Shown here one piece after another: positions 48,971 through 64,000 of a stretch of DNA of 64,000 nt (positions are counted from its first letter, which is position 1; every line of letters starts with the position of its first letter). Location: contig JAODUO010000034.1 in NCBI GenBank assembly GCA_025642075.2, forward strand, positions 572,501 through 636,500. Direction: 5' to 3'. The notes beneath the pieces were generated by a model that was not told the origin of the DNA, made no database searches, and worked only from the letters and a program-made list of their open reading frames with translations. The stretch is from Ridgeia piscesae (Eukaryota > Annelida > Polychaeta > Sabellida > Siboglinidae). The position numbers and the translations under genes were made by a program.

Positions 48971-50027
48971 TTGTCGTCTGAGCGACAGCGCTGATACACG
49001 TAAAATCAGACTAATATCATTATAGGTATGCAGGTGTTTGAAAACGGATCTGTGTATGCGATAAGTATGGATGGTGACGTGATCAGTATTGTCGCGTACA
49101 CCGGACACGTGGTCGATACGTGTGCGTGTGTGACCACCAGTACGCCGTCGAGTGTCTGGACTCTGCACAATGACACGCATGTTAACACGACAACGACTCA
49201 CGGGTGGGCGTGTCACGTGACTGCCGGCACTTGTTATCGATGATAAGGTCTAGACGTCTCTAATGAACGACCGCGCACTGTTTCAAGTGTGTTCATTGTC
49301 TGACCCTGTGGCCGACTCGAGAGAGAACAGTGCCGTATTGTTGACACTCTTATGATATATTCATATCATTTAACACGCACTCGTATACGCACACTCGTTG
49401 AACGCTCACCTGTATACAAAAAGGTGCACAACTAAGCGTCTACCAATAAAAATTTCACACGCCCTATCGAGTAATGTGTTTTAACAACAACACTATATGA
49501 GTCAGTCTTTACACTCTGCTCAGCAAGGTGTAAAGTTCTAAATGTTAATTTGTTTTAATAAAAGCGCAATAAATAAAGAATTTCTCCGAAAAGACAGATT
49601 TGGTTAGAACTTCGCTCAAGATAGGAATAAATTTTATACATCAATAAAACTGATTAATATACACATGCTTGCATAATAATAATTATCCAGAATTATGAAG
49701 GTATTGATATTTTACAACCATTATTAACATATTATTAACATATGATGTTTTATATAAACTGATATTTGTTGTGCTTGGGTATCTTTAACGTGATTCATTC
49801 TTTGTGATGTTGCGTAATTTAAGTGATAACAAGTCAACACCACATTAGCTTTCAACGCTACGTAACAACAGTAGTTGTACAATAACGTATATCCATTAAC
49901 TAACTAGTTGTTTGTCTTGCGTACTGGCACAGTTTAATTTGAGTCACTGTCAAAACGATCTATCGTCACTATGCTTCGAGGTTATACCCCATATTTGTAT
50001 CTTCTGATTTGATATATACTTCCCTTC
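48971..50027. other. Gene-free stretch
   Basis: CpG-rich to about 49330, AT-rich after that; nothing further supported. Confidence 0.5.
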
Positions 50028-50105
50028 CACCACCCTCCCTCCTCCCTCCTCCCTCCTCCCTCCTCCCTCCTGCCTCCTCCATCCTCCCTCCTCCCTCCTC
50101 CCTGC
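50028..50105. repeat. (CCTCCCT)n pyrimidine array
   Basis: About eleven CTCCCTC-type units. The purine strand (GGGAGGAGGGAGG) has quadruplex and triplex potential. Confidence 0.92.
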
Positions 50106-50299
50106 CCTGCAGTTTCCTTAACATTTTACAGCAACTAAGAATACTTCAGACCTGGCAACATACCATCATAAATAACGTCATGTCTTATATTGGATGACAA
50201 CATCACAGAATAATTATGTATACTGATATATGATCAATGAAAACATAAAATTATCCCCAGACCCCAGTAAGCCATAAATCCATATGCAAGTAATACGTG

Positions 50300-50600
50300 A
50301 ATGGCGCATGTGCGCATGCGCAACAAGACAGGAAGTCGCGTGTGAGGACGCGCGACCATCGATGTAGGCAGAGATGAAAGACGAGACCATTTCGCACCCA
50401 CGCCGGCGGGAAGCGCGCGCGAGTGAGAAGCTGTTTCGATTGTATTCGCGCACTCTTCCATCGTGCGATACCTGACCGCACGGGAGATCGCTATCGTCGA
50501 CATAACACCTAGCCATTGTTAATGAATATCGGCGCTTTCAATATGATCATTTACAAGGCTCGACAGACGAGACGCCGTATATAATCGCACTGAGATATCG
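50300..50600 (+). promoter_or_regulatory. Candidate NRF1/TATA promoter
   Basis: TGCGCATGCGCA at 50311-50322 is the full palindromic NRF1 consensus. A CpG-dense segment follows (50330-50500, including GCGCGCGCGAG). GTATATAAT at 50577-50585 resembles a TATA box. A start near 50605-50615 would fall on the perfect hairpin at 50602-50639. Orientation is inferred only from the TATA element. Confidence 0.4.
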
Positions 50601-50601
50601 G

Positions 50602-50639
50602 TGTTAGGTTACCCATGAGCACTCTTGGGTAACCTAACA
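50602..50639. repeat. Perfect 14-bp inverted repeat with 10-nt loop
   Basis: TGTTAGGTTACCCA (50602-50615) and TGGGTAACCTAACA (50626-50639) are exact reverse complements around TGAGCACTCT. It may be a cruciform, a paired protein-binding site or a 5' RNA stem-loop. Confidence 0.92.
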
Positions 50640-52143
50640 TCACACCGTCAGTACGTGAACAGACAGGGCGGCGAAGTTTCTTTTTTAATTGGTTCTGTGG
50701 CCAAGTAGGTCAGACGCGGATTACCAATATGATCCAGCACCGCGCCAGACAAACAGCTTCATGGATGGTTCGGGCGTAATGGTGGCATTGCAGACAGACG
50801 ACTGGCTGGGTAGCCGATTAAGATTGAATACGTTAAAACACGGTTTTACATTGGCAAGATTTATGAAGATGTTACAAGATAGATATAACAAGATATAACG
50901 ACAAGACTTAACACGATTGCCATCCTATGCAACAAAAGATTACGCAGAAGACAAATGAACACACGTGGAGTGTTCAATCGTGTGTTTTATTCATGATGTC
51001 TAAAACTTATGTGCAAAATATGTACAATATTGATGTACCATTAATTAGTTTTGGTTTGTGATAATGAACATTTTCGCAACTGCCAATCGACTTTTATCTG
51101 CCAAGGCTAATGCATACGTTGTTCTACGAACTTTCCAGTTCTGTATTGTTGTCTAAGTTTGAAACGATGGCCTAACATGATTGGTTGGTTTCTTCTTTAT
51201 ATTCTCCTCTCGTCTCGAAATATATACCTCGGTATCGTAGATGGTATTAGTAATTAAGGGATCTAAGTATAGGAGTCCCCAGCCTTCACATGTTGTTTTT
51301 ACAATAGTGTGTCCACGTGTCTGTTCTATATTCTAAAGTATAGTTGTTATTACATTTTCTCCTTACCTATCTGTAATATTTACTGTAATCAACTCATAAA
51401 TGTGAAATTTCGAAAGCCTGAAATTTTATTGTTACTATAGTATACTGTGTTACAAAAAAATTGATACTACATATTCTCCTTTAAAAGATGGAGTTGGACT
51501 CGTATCTTCCGTTTAACATGTTTTAGTCCATATCTTTATGCCATATCTATGTTTAAACATTTCTTTAAAAAAATATACAGTAATATTACATTATTTTTCA
51601 GATTATATAAATAATTTATATACATTTAATGGTAGTTCATGAAACATAATACTGTGATAAAAATGATTTCCAAACCGAACTATGTTACTTTCCATTATAA
51701 TTAATTATTTCTGTAAGCAGCCACTGTGGTTATGATGTGGTTATGCATGAATTGATATTTTATGTGGTAGTCGTTTTAGTTATGCCAGATGGAGTATTTT
51801 TTGTAAGCCCATTAGATAACAAATAATACATACACTATATATATGTCGACTTATATTTTTTTAAATAGACTTGTTTAGATTATTTAAAAAATAGGGCAAA
51901 GAAAATGAATAGCCTGTCGTAACATGTTTATAGAGTGTTTTATTTTATGTACTTTGTTTACTTCAGTTACTTTTTTAACGGTTATCGTTCGATGTCTATC
52001 TGCGCACATGCGTTTATTTGTCACGTCTAGTAACAGTGCAATGCTGCCAAAATAAACAGTTCCGCTTGGCCGACCGTTATATACGTGCGAATACAATTTA
52101 TCTTATATAGAGACCTACTGGCTGTGTCCGCCTCACGTGGACC
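50640..52143. other. Gene-free stretch
   Basis: Possible weak donor near 50700 (GGCCAA|GTAGGT). Otherwise AT-rich unique DNA without a recognised gene. Confidence 0.5.
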
Positions 52144-54469
<2,326 letters not shown>

Positions 54470-54470
<1 letters not shown>

Positions 54471-54700
54471 CTTATGTACAACGGACAGTCTACGAAACGT
54501 TACGTAACCGCTGTCAAGAAGTGAAAACTAAATGTTGTTTTCTGCGACAATCTGTGCTATGCGGGGCAAGGTTATGTTGCGGTTTGACGGCGGCGTGCTC
54601 GCTGGTAGTTGCCATTGTTGTGGTTAGCCGACAAGCCTCATTTGCGTCGGACGTGATTTTCTCTCGAGCGCGGACAGCGACAATGTGACGTTAACATGTA
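54470..54700. other. CpG-rich patch
   Basis: GC-rich segment with CpGs and no long recognisable frame; a possible regulatory island. Confidence 0.3.
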
Positions 54701-55485
54701 CTGCCTAACCACTGCAGGGCTTTGCTCGGACAAACAGTTGCCAATTTGTGAAATGATTGTCCCTCAATACGCAATAGCCTACACAATAATTAAGATATTA
54801 ATATATGCCGCACTTCATGTTTTTTCTGGTTATTATTGTTTTGGGACGGTTTATTTTTGTATGGTAGTTATTCATACTGAAAGACAACATTACACACCGT
54901 CCGCAACGTTAATACATACAATAATAAACATTATTAATAATACTTTAAAAAAGCCTAGGTGATGACACTGGATGTTGAGTAACGTTGACTAGTGTTGATT
55001 ACACCTGACTAATGTTTTGCCAAGTGCTATATTGAATAAAACACTGGCGTTGTTGAAATATATCACATCAAGCGGTGCAAAATCAAGCAGTCTCAACTAA
55101 GTGTAGCATGTAATTTGTGAGAAATACCGTCCTTATACAAACCTCTAGTATAACTATATTAATGCACCCATTTGCGCATGATGCTATATAGTATAATGCA
55201 ACATATACACTCGAATAAGTTTGTGCAATAAATAACAGTTCAAATATAAAACATAATTATCAATTGTGACGAGTTAATATCAAGTAACATTTCCGCACGG
55301 AACTGGAACTACACGAAGGTTGTTTACTGACGGGCTGTGGCAGACGTCCACGGTATCTCGCGCTCCCAGACGAGCTCAGACGGTTTGACACGCGTCAATC
55401 TCCGAGCGACAGTTGAAAACGATTCCGAATTTTGCCCGCATGTGAATCAACACGTCTTCGCCGCTCCGATAGCAGGAAGGACATG

Positions 55486-55498
55486 GTTGCCGGGCAAC
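55486..55498. promoter_or_regulatory. RFX X-box palindrome
   Basis: GTTGCC-G-GGCAAC, a perfect imperfect-spacer palindrome matching the RFX consensus GTNRCC(N0-3)RGYAAC. RFX factors control ciliary genes in animals. Confidence 0.5.
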
Positions 55499-56241
55499 GC
55501 AACGGTAACTCTTGCAGCCGATTTCATCTTGACAGCGGCAGTGATAGAATTTAGCGATGTCTGTTCCGGACCTGTATAAACCCGAGACGAGACGAGACGA
55601 GACGTCGGTGCCCTATATACCTCCGCGTTGAAAATTAGTCCGCGCCTGGACGCTCTCTAATGCAAACGGATAAATTTGTCAAAGCAGACGGCGACAGTGA
55701 AGCGAGGATCATTATGGCAGGTGGATGCGGGGGGAAGACGAAAACCGGACACTGTTTCGTTATAAGAACACGGCCATCAATCTATCAATCAATCATTACG
55801 TCGCGGTGTGGGCGTGGCTTCAGACGCGACGGTCCGCCAGGGCGAATCAACCGCAAAACGGCATTCGTCGGTGTTAACGTTTTCCTTCATTAGCGTAAAT
55901 TGGCGGGCGGCAAAAAAGTCGCGGCCACTGGTCCGGTCGAAATGAGATAGTGCGATGAGATTAAATTATTGATTGGCTGCGGTCGACTCGTCGATTTATT
56001 CAGTGCGAGACAAAGAATTATGCGACGTCTCACTTGCACGGTGCCTGTCGACCCGCCGATGATACGCGTGTAGTTTGCACGTATCGTGGATCGTTCGTTT
56101 ACCCTTCCATTGCACGCATACATTCGCCCTAGGTAGACGTGCTTTTCGCCATAGGGGCCAACCTCGTTGTATATGCAAGCGGGTCTACCACTACATAAAA
56201 CTAACTGAAAAACGAAAATATACACAGCAGCGGCGACCGGC

Positions 56242-56263
56242 TAAGATGGCGTAATCCATCTTA
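56242..56263. promoter_or_regulatory. Convergent YY1-like pair
   Basis: TAAGATGG and CCATCTTA are exact reverse complements 6 bp apart. The first continues as AAGATGGCG, the extended YY1 consensus. Confidence 0.4.
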
Positions 56264-56919
56264 AAGTCCGACCGTGCAAGGCCAAAGGCTCACATCGACG
56301 TCTGCCGTCTTTGCATAAATTATGAACCCGCCGGCGTGAACGTTAACGAATATGCAACGAGACTGACTTGCATACGAATAAGCGACCGCGTGTCATGCGA
56401 ATGTAAGGCGACGTCGCGTGATTGCTGGCTGGCTGGCCCCGTCTCAGTAGCGTCTCTCGCTCAACGGTCGCAGCGGGCATAAAAAATATCGCCAAGCAAT
56501 TCAAACATGATTTATGCGCGCTGCCGCCTGACGATTGGCGCTGCGCAGCGACGGCCGATTCGCCACCTCGCTCGTGTTTTGAATGCAGGCCGATTTTTTT
56601 CCTCGCTGCCTATTCAATTCGGCCGACGAAATCTCAACCGCTAGACTGCCAGGCCCGATGCAGACGCCGGATAAAAAATATTTGAACGCCGGAAGGATCT
56701 CGGCTTGCCTACTCTGGTTAGGTCGGTCGCATGCCTGGCCAGAGAGATACGACGGACGAGAAGGCGAGATTCCGCCGACAAAAACAGTGGAATGTGCCGT
56801 ATGTGGGCCAGTGGCCTCGAACCATCTTGTCGCCGAAATATGGGATGCCGGATTTAGCTGCTTGCAGACGGTTAGTGCTTCTGGCAAATGGTGCGTGTAC
56901 ACATGAAACTTATGTATAG

Positions 56920-57475
56920 TTTACCTGTTAGAATTGTGTAATTATTTAATCAATTCAACAGCTGGTATCGTTAACAATAAATCCGTAGCAACCTGTTATA
57001 GTTAAGCAAACGTAGTGCTGTTGGCTGTATTTTTGGTGCATAGACATGCACAGATATAAAACGAAATCCTTAAAACAAGTATCTATTTGTGTGCACATCG
57101 TTATGCCCGGAAGCAAAGGTCGTAACATAAAAAGAATATAGTTATGTATAATTTATGGACATACAAATATGTCACATGTATGTTTATTTATATGTCTAAT
57201 CTTACCAGTACATACATGTGATTAATATACGAAAATGCAGACACAGGCTTACGAAATAAACACCACTACAGAGAACGTGCATAGACACATACATATAGGA
57301 AATCAATCAATAAAGTACCCAAATAAAATATACAATAATAAATATTACATGTACTTTTGTAAACTGAGCATCACATTATTACACTGAAGAAATGAATAAG
57401 ACTAGTAGGTTGAAATCATTATTATGTTAGCTTTAATCACTACCTATTACATAACCGTTAGTGATACCATCACAA

Positions 57476-57477
<2 letters not shown>
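56920..57477. other. Gene-free stretch
   Basis: AT-rich unique DNA; nothing supported. Confidence 0.6.
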
Positions 57478-57527
<50 letters not shown>

Positions 57528-57559
57528 TATATATATGATATAAACTATTATATATATAT

Positions 57560-57621
<62 letters not shown>

Positions 57622-57647
57622 ATATATATATAGGTTGATATAATATT

Positions 57648-57694
<47 letters not shown>

Positions 57695-57695
57695 G

Positions 57696-57740
<45 letters not shown>

Positions 57741-57745
57741 CTAAA

Positions 57746-57783
<38 letters not shown>

Positions 57784-57881
57784 CTGCATTATTGTATACA
57801 TGTGTGTGTTGTGTGTGCGTATAGTTGTTAAAATAGTATGTGTTGTATCATTCCAACAGTATCAATCTTTTTTTATTTCGT

Positions 57882-57950
<69 letters not shown>
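57478..57950. repeat. TA-rich clusters
   Basis: Interrupted (TA)n at 57478-57782 and a cleaner run at 57889-57950. Confidence 0.94.
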
Positions 57951-57953
<3 letters not shown>

Positions 57954-58216
57954 TATATATAATGTTAGATATATAAAACTGAAAAATATTGTGAAATAAT
58001 GGACTTACATCTCAAAACATACATAAAAACGCTTATGCAAAACAAAAACAGCAGTTTAGATATAATTGTTAGTAACTGTGACATTTTAGTATAAAATACC
58101 ATTTCCACGGAGTCATTAAGAACAGTTCAAATACATAATATTCAGAACAGTTCAATCATTTTAAATATAGAAACTATTATATAATGTCGTATACAATATG
58201 TGTATATGTATATGTA

Positions 58217-58221
<5 letters not shown>

Positions 58222-58292
<71 letters not shown>
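58222..58292. repeat. (TA)n microsatellite
   Basis: About 35 TA units, preceded by a short GTATAT-rich stretch. Confidence 0.94.
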
Positions 58293-58293
<1 letters not shown>

Positions 58294-59144
58294 GTGTGTG
58301 TATAGTCATATAGCGAACACAAACGTTTCACACAATCATAATAACCATAATGACGACATGTCGAAATATATGGCATCGATATCAACAAGTCAAAGTGTGA
58401 TCGAATCGCGCAAACTCGTAATTAATAACCACGGATTGCGACGGCTTTTGGCCATGATAAACACTGGGCGTGCATGTGGTGTTGATGAAGCGATCGACTC
58501 GCGATCAACGGCTAACCACAGCAATAATGTAAATAACTCGTTGACACTCTACCGACCAACCCGCTAACCGCAAGATGCCTCCCACAGACGCCACCTCAGT
58601 GCACTTCAATGTCGCTGGCCCTCAACACGGCCAATATTTTGAAAGCAACGAAAACCGATACACGAAAATATTACAGTCACACCACAATTAAAATAATCTC
58701 TTTATACTTTTTTATACGTTTCGTTTAGTTTATCAGATGTGGCACCAGCTGTTTAGCGAAACGATAACTTCATTGAGATTTCCTGTTAACTATTAGTTCC
58801 CGGAGTGGTAGAAAGCACATACCATTTTAGTTTTAATTATTGGATTAGAAAATGCTTAAAAATACATGTTTCAGAGGTATTAGAATAACACTTTTCACTA
58901 ATGATTAATTAGTATATTTAATGAAGTATAAGACACTCAGTACTGCAAAAACTATGATCTGGTAAACAAACATGCATTTGTTTTTATAAGTAAGCCTTAT
59001 ATCAGGTTGGACTGTCGCCCATGAATTATTGATTTGAATGAACAAAACACAAGTGGTCATTCTTAGACGTTGAAATGCTTCATCAAAATCCGTTAAATAA
59101 AAATTAATATCTATACATCAATGTGAGAATACATTACCACAAGA

Positions 59145-59207
<63 letters not shown>

Positions 59208-59360
59208 TGTGTATAATTATGGATGTATTATATAAGTATATTTTATATTATTATAATATATACAGTATATGTATTATACGGGCAAACATGTCATGTTTAG
59301 GCGTGTATATATTTGCTGTGTTTATTCATAGCAACGATAAATTTCAAAGTATAAAAATAG

Positions 59361-59427
<67 letters not shown>

Positions 59428-60340
59428 CTTGTTGAGAAGTTTTTTACATTTCCATGCAGAGCCTTTTTAATGTGTTCTCAAAATGTTATGGCCACGAAAA
59501 GCACCTAGTTACCGTGCGATTGTAGTATATTCAAATACACAAAACAGCCGTTGTGTCATGTAATATCTAGACTGTTTCTGAGGGATCTAAATCGACTTCC
59601 AGCGAAACTACACGACTATTGACCATCTTGTCATGCTAAATTACTAAAAACAAAAGACCGGAATAGGTAAGTATATGTCTTGATTCATGGCTGTTTTCCT
59701 GCATGTAGACTGTTTTGCTAGACTTTTATGATTCCCTGTGACTGTCATGTTATTTTATGCGACATTGCTTCAGCTTATTGAACATTACATGTGCCCTTCA
59801 ACGATGACCACATGAGTTATAACTTGGTGGGCTACATTGTTTCAAGTAAGAAAGTGTTTTATAAATGGACCACGGTGAATAAGTTTGATAATTTGATCCA
59901 CGGATGACATCACAATATCTACGTGTAACTAGTACTGGTATAAGGCACTACAGTGTAAAATAAAATGCTAATATAACAATGTATTTCTCCCTGATGAATT
60001 CGACTCACACTAATTACCATTATACTTGGCATCAGATTGTTTTCGATAGAATTTGATAGTTTTTCCTGATTATTTTTGGGAAAGGTCGTCACAACAATTT
60101 AAGCATTCTAACGCAGACTTTATATGTTACACACACCGAGGAGTCGTTATTTGGGAACAATTTAACTAAAATATTGTGGTGATCCGTGGATGGTAACGCA
60201 ATACGTTGGTAATAGCAATATTGCACTAAGGTAGGCATTGTGTGAAAGATTGTTAGTATACAAAATTGGGTGTGTTGTCTCACAGATCGACAGGAGAGAG
60301 TAACAAACAGAGATGCATCAGGTAGTTAGAGAGATAACGA
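58293..60340. other. Gene-free stretch with two (TA)n arrays
   Basis: TA runs at 59147-59204 and 59362-59421. The 127-codon frame over 58184-58567 is partly repeat and has no recognised domain. Confidence 0.55.
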
Positions 60341-60902
60341 TGCAGGAGACAGAGGTCACATAGAACTAAGAGGTGCAGGAGACAGAGGTCACATAGAACT
60401 AAGAGGTGCAGGAGACAGAGGTCACATAGAACTAAGATGTGCAGGAGACAGAGGTCACATAGAACTAAGAGGTGCAGGAGACAGAGGTCACATAGAACTA
60501 AGAGGTGCAGGAGACAGAGGTCACATAGAACTAAGAGATGCAGGAGACAGAGGTCACATAGAACGTGGTGCAGGAGACAGAGGTCACATAGAACTAAGAG
60601 ATGCAGGAGACAGAGGTCACATAGAACGTGGAGCAGGAGACAGAGGTCACATAGAACTAAGAGATGCAGGAGACAGAGGTCACATAGAACTAAGAGATGC
60701 AGGAGACAGAGGTCACATAGAACGTGGTGCAGGAGACAGAGGTCACATAGAACTAAGAGGTGCAAGAGACAGAGGTCACATAGAACGTGGTGCAGGAGAA
60801 AGAGGTGGATGTGGGAGGGACATATATGGCCGAAACCGAGGAGCATTATGTTGGAATGATGGACGGACAATTGGTGGACAATTGGTTGGCCGCACGGTTT
60901 AA
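60335..60902 (+). CDS. Possible repeat-protein frame in 30/33-bp minisatellite (doubtful)
   Basis: One plus-strand frame is open from after a TAG near 60323 to TAA 60900-60902. It reads DRGHIELRGAG (11 aa) and DRGHIERGAG (10 aa) repeats followed by a non-repeat tail that starts GRDIYGRNRGALCWNDGRTI. All unit lengths are multiples of three, so several other frames are open too, including a 217-codon minus frame and a 140-codon plus frame. The frame has no usable ATG and no good acceptor was identified. The choice of frame is not established. Confidence 0.15.
60353..60810. repeat. 30/33-bp minisatellite, 14 copies
   Basis: Fourteen copies of AGGTCACATAGAAC followed by TAAGAGRTGCAGGAGACAG (33 bp) or GTGGTGCAGGAGACAG (30 bp). 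The first six spacings are 33 bp; after that 30- and 33-bp units are mixed. Confidence 0.96.

Positions 60903-64000
<3,098 letters not shown>

Larger units (their letters stand above)
55310..56900. promoter_or_regulatory. CpG-rich island of about 1.6 kb
   Basis: The longest GC- and CpG-rich segment in the window. Long frames exist on both strands at once (for example 56501-56902 minus and 56583-56906 plus), which argues for composition rather than coding. It contains an RFX X-box (55486-55498), a GAGAC pentamer run (about 55582-55602), KLF-type GGGCGTGGC near 55808, Pbx/Hox-like ATCAATCA and ATTGATTGGC, the palindrome CGCTGCGCAGCG near 56539, and paired YY1-like sites (56242-56263). It could be a promoter CpG island or a developmental enhancer. 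Confidence 0.45.

Noticed and set aside
56422..56919. Several 60-133 codon frames on both strands
   Set aside because: All are open together in CpG-rich DNA where stop codons are rare; no recognisable domains.

Overview
This window looks like intron or intergenic DNA from an animal genome. It is AT-rich, carries dozens of long simple-sequence arrays, and contains remnants of metazoan transposon families: a CR1-like LINE tail, a second LINE tail, a Tol2-like hAT MITE and a tRNA-derived SINE. It holds no complete recognisable protein-coding gene, no rRNA or tRNA gene and no bacterial-style operon. The repeat mix would fit a marine invertebrate such as a mollusc, but that is an inference from general impression, not from a diagnostic gene.

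Layout. 1-17 kb: AT-rich spacer with many (TA)n arrays, a (GTA)n/(GTT)n array, a long (GT)n array, an (ATT)n array and a 378-bp foldback palindrome (14991-15368). 17-23 kb: a simple-repeat hotspot with (CA)n/(GCAC)n, a 0.8-kb hexamer array in homogeneous blocks, (CTCTC)n, (GTGC)n, (GTGTAT)n and a C-rich tract with quadruplex potential on the minus strand. A candidate exon with a strong splice acceptor lies at 18.28-18.45 kb, downstream of a TATA/DR3 promoter-like segment. 23-35 kb: the transposon-bearing part, with a hAT element with perfect 8-bp target duplications (27146-27821), a SINE (about 30420-30745, minus) and a CR1-like 3' end (33749-34266) beside or inside an older dead LINE on the minus strand (33312-33734). 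35-48 kb: spacer with a 17-bp perfect hairpin, a hammerhead-like motif, a TCT/TOP-type promoter candidate (about 40.85-41.1 kb), an 87-codon candidate exon on the minus strand (43185-43445) and a 12-bp minisatellite that reads as Gly-Thr-Leu-Asp repeats with only synonymous differences (45931-46130). 48-57 kb: several CpG-rich islands with promoter-type motifs (ZNF143-like, NRF1, RFX X-box, paired YY1-like sites). 57-64 kb: AT-rich spacer, a 30/33-bp minisatellite open in several frames (60353-60810) and a compound (CA)n(TA)n array.

The candidate exons (18.3, 41.1, 43.3 and 45.9 kb) cannot be joined into one gene from sequence alone; they lie on both strands and none has a recognised domain. 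Most long open frames in the window are translations of microsatellites, or are open because the local DNA is GC-rich.
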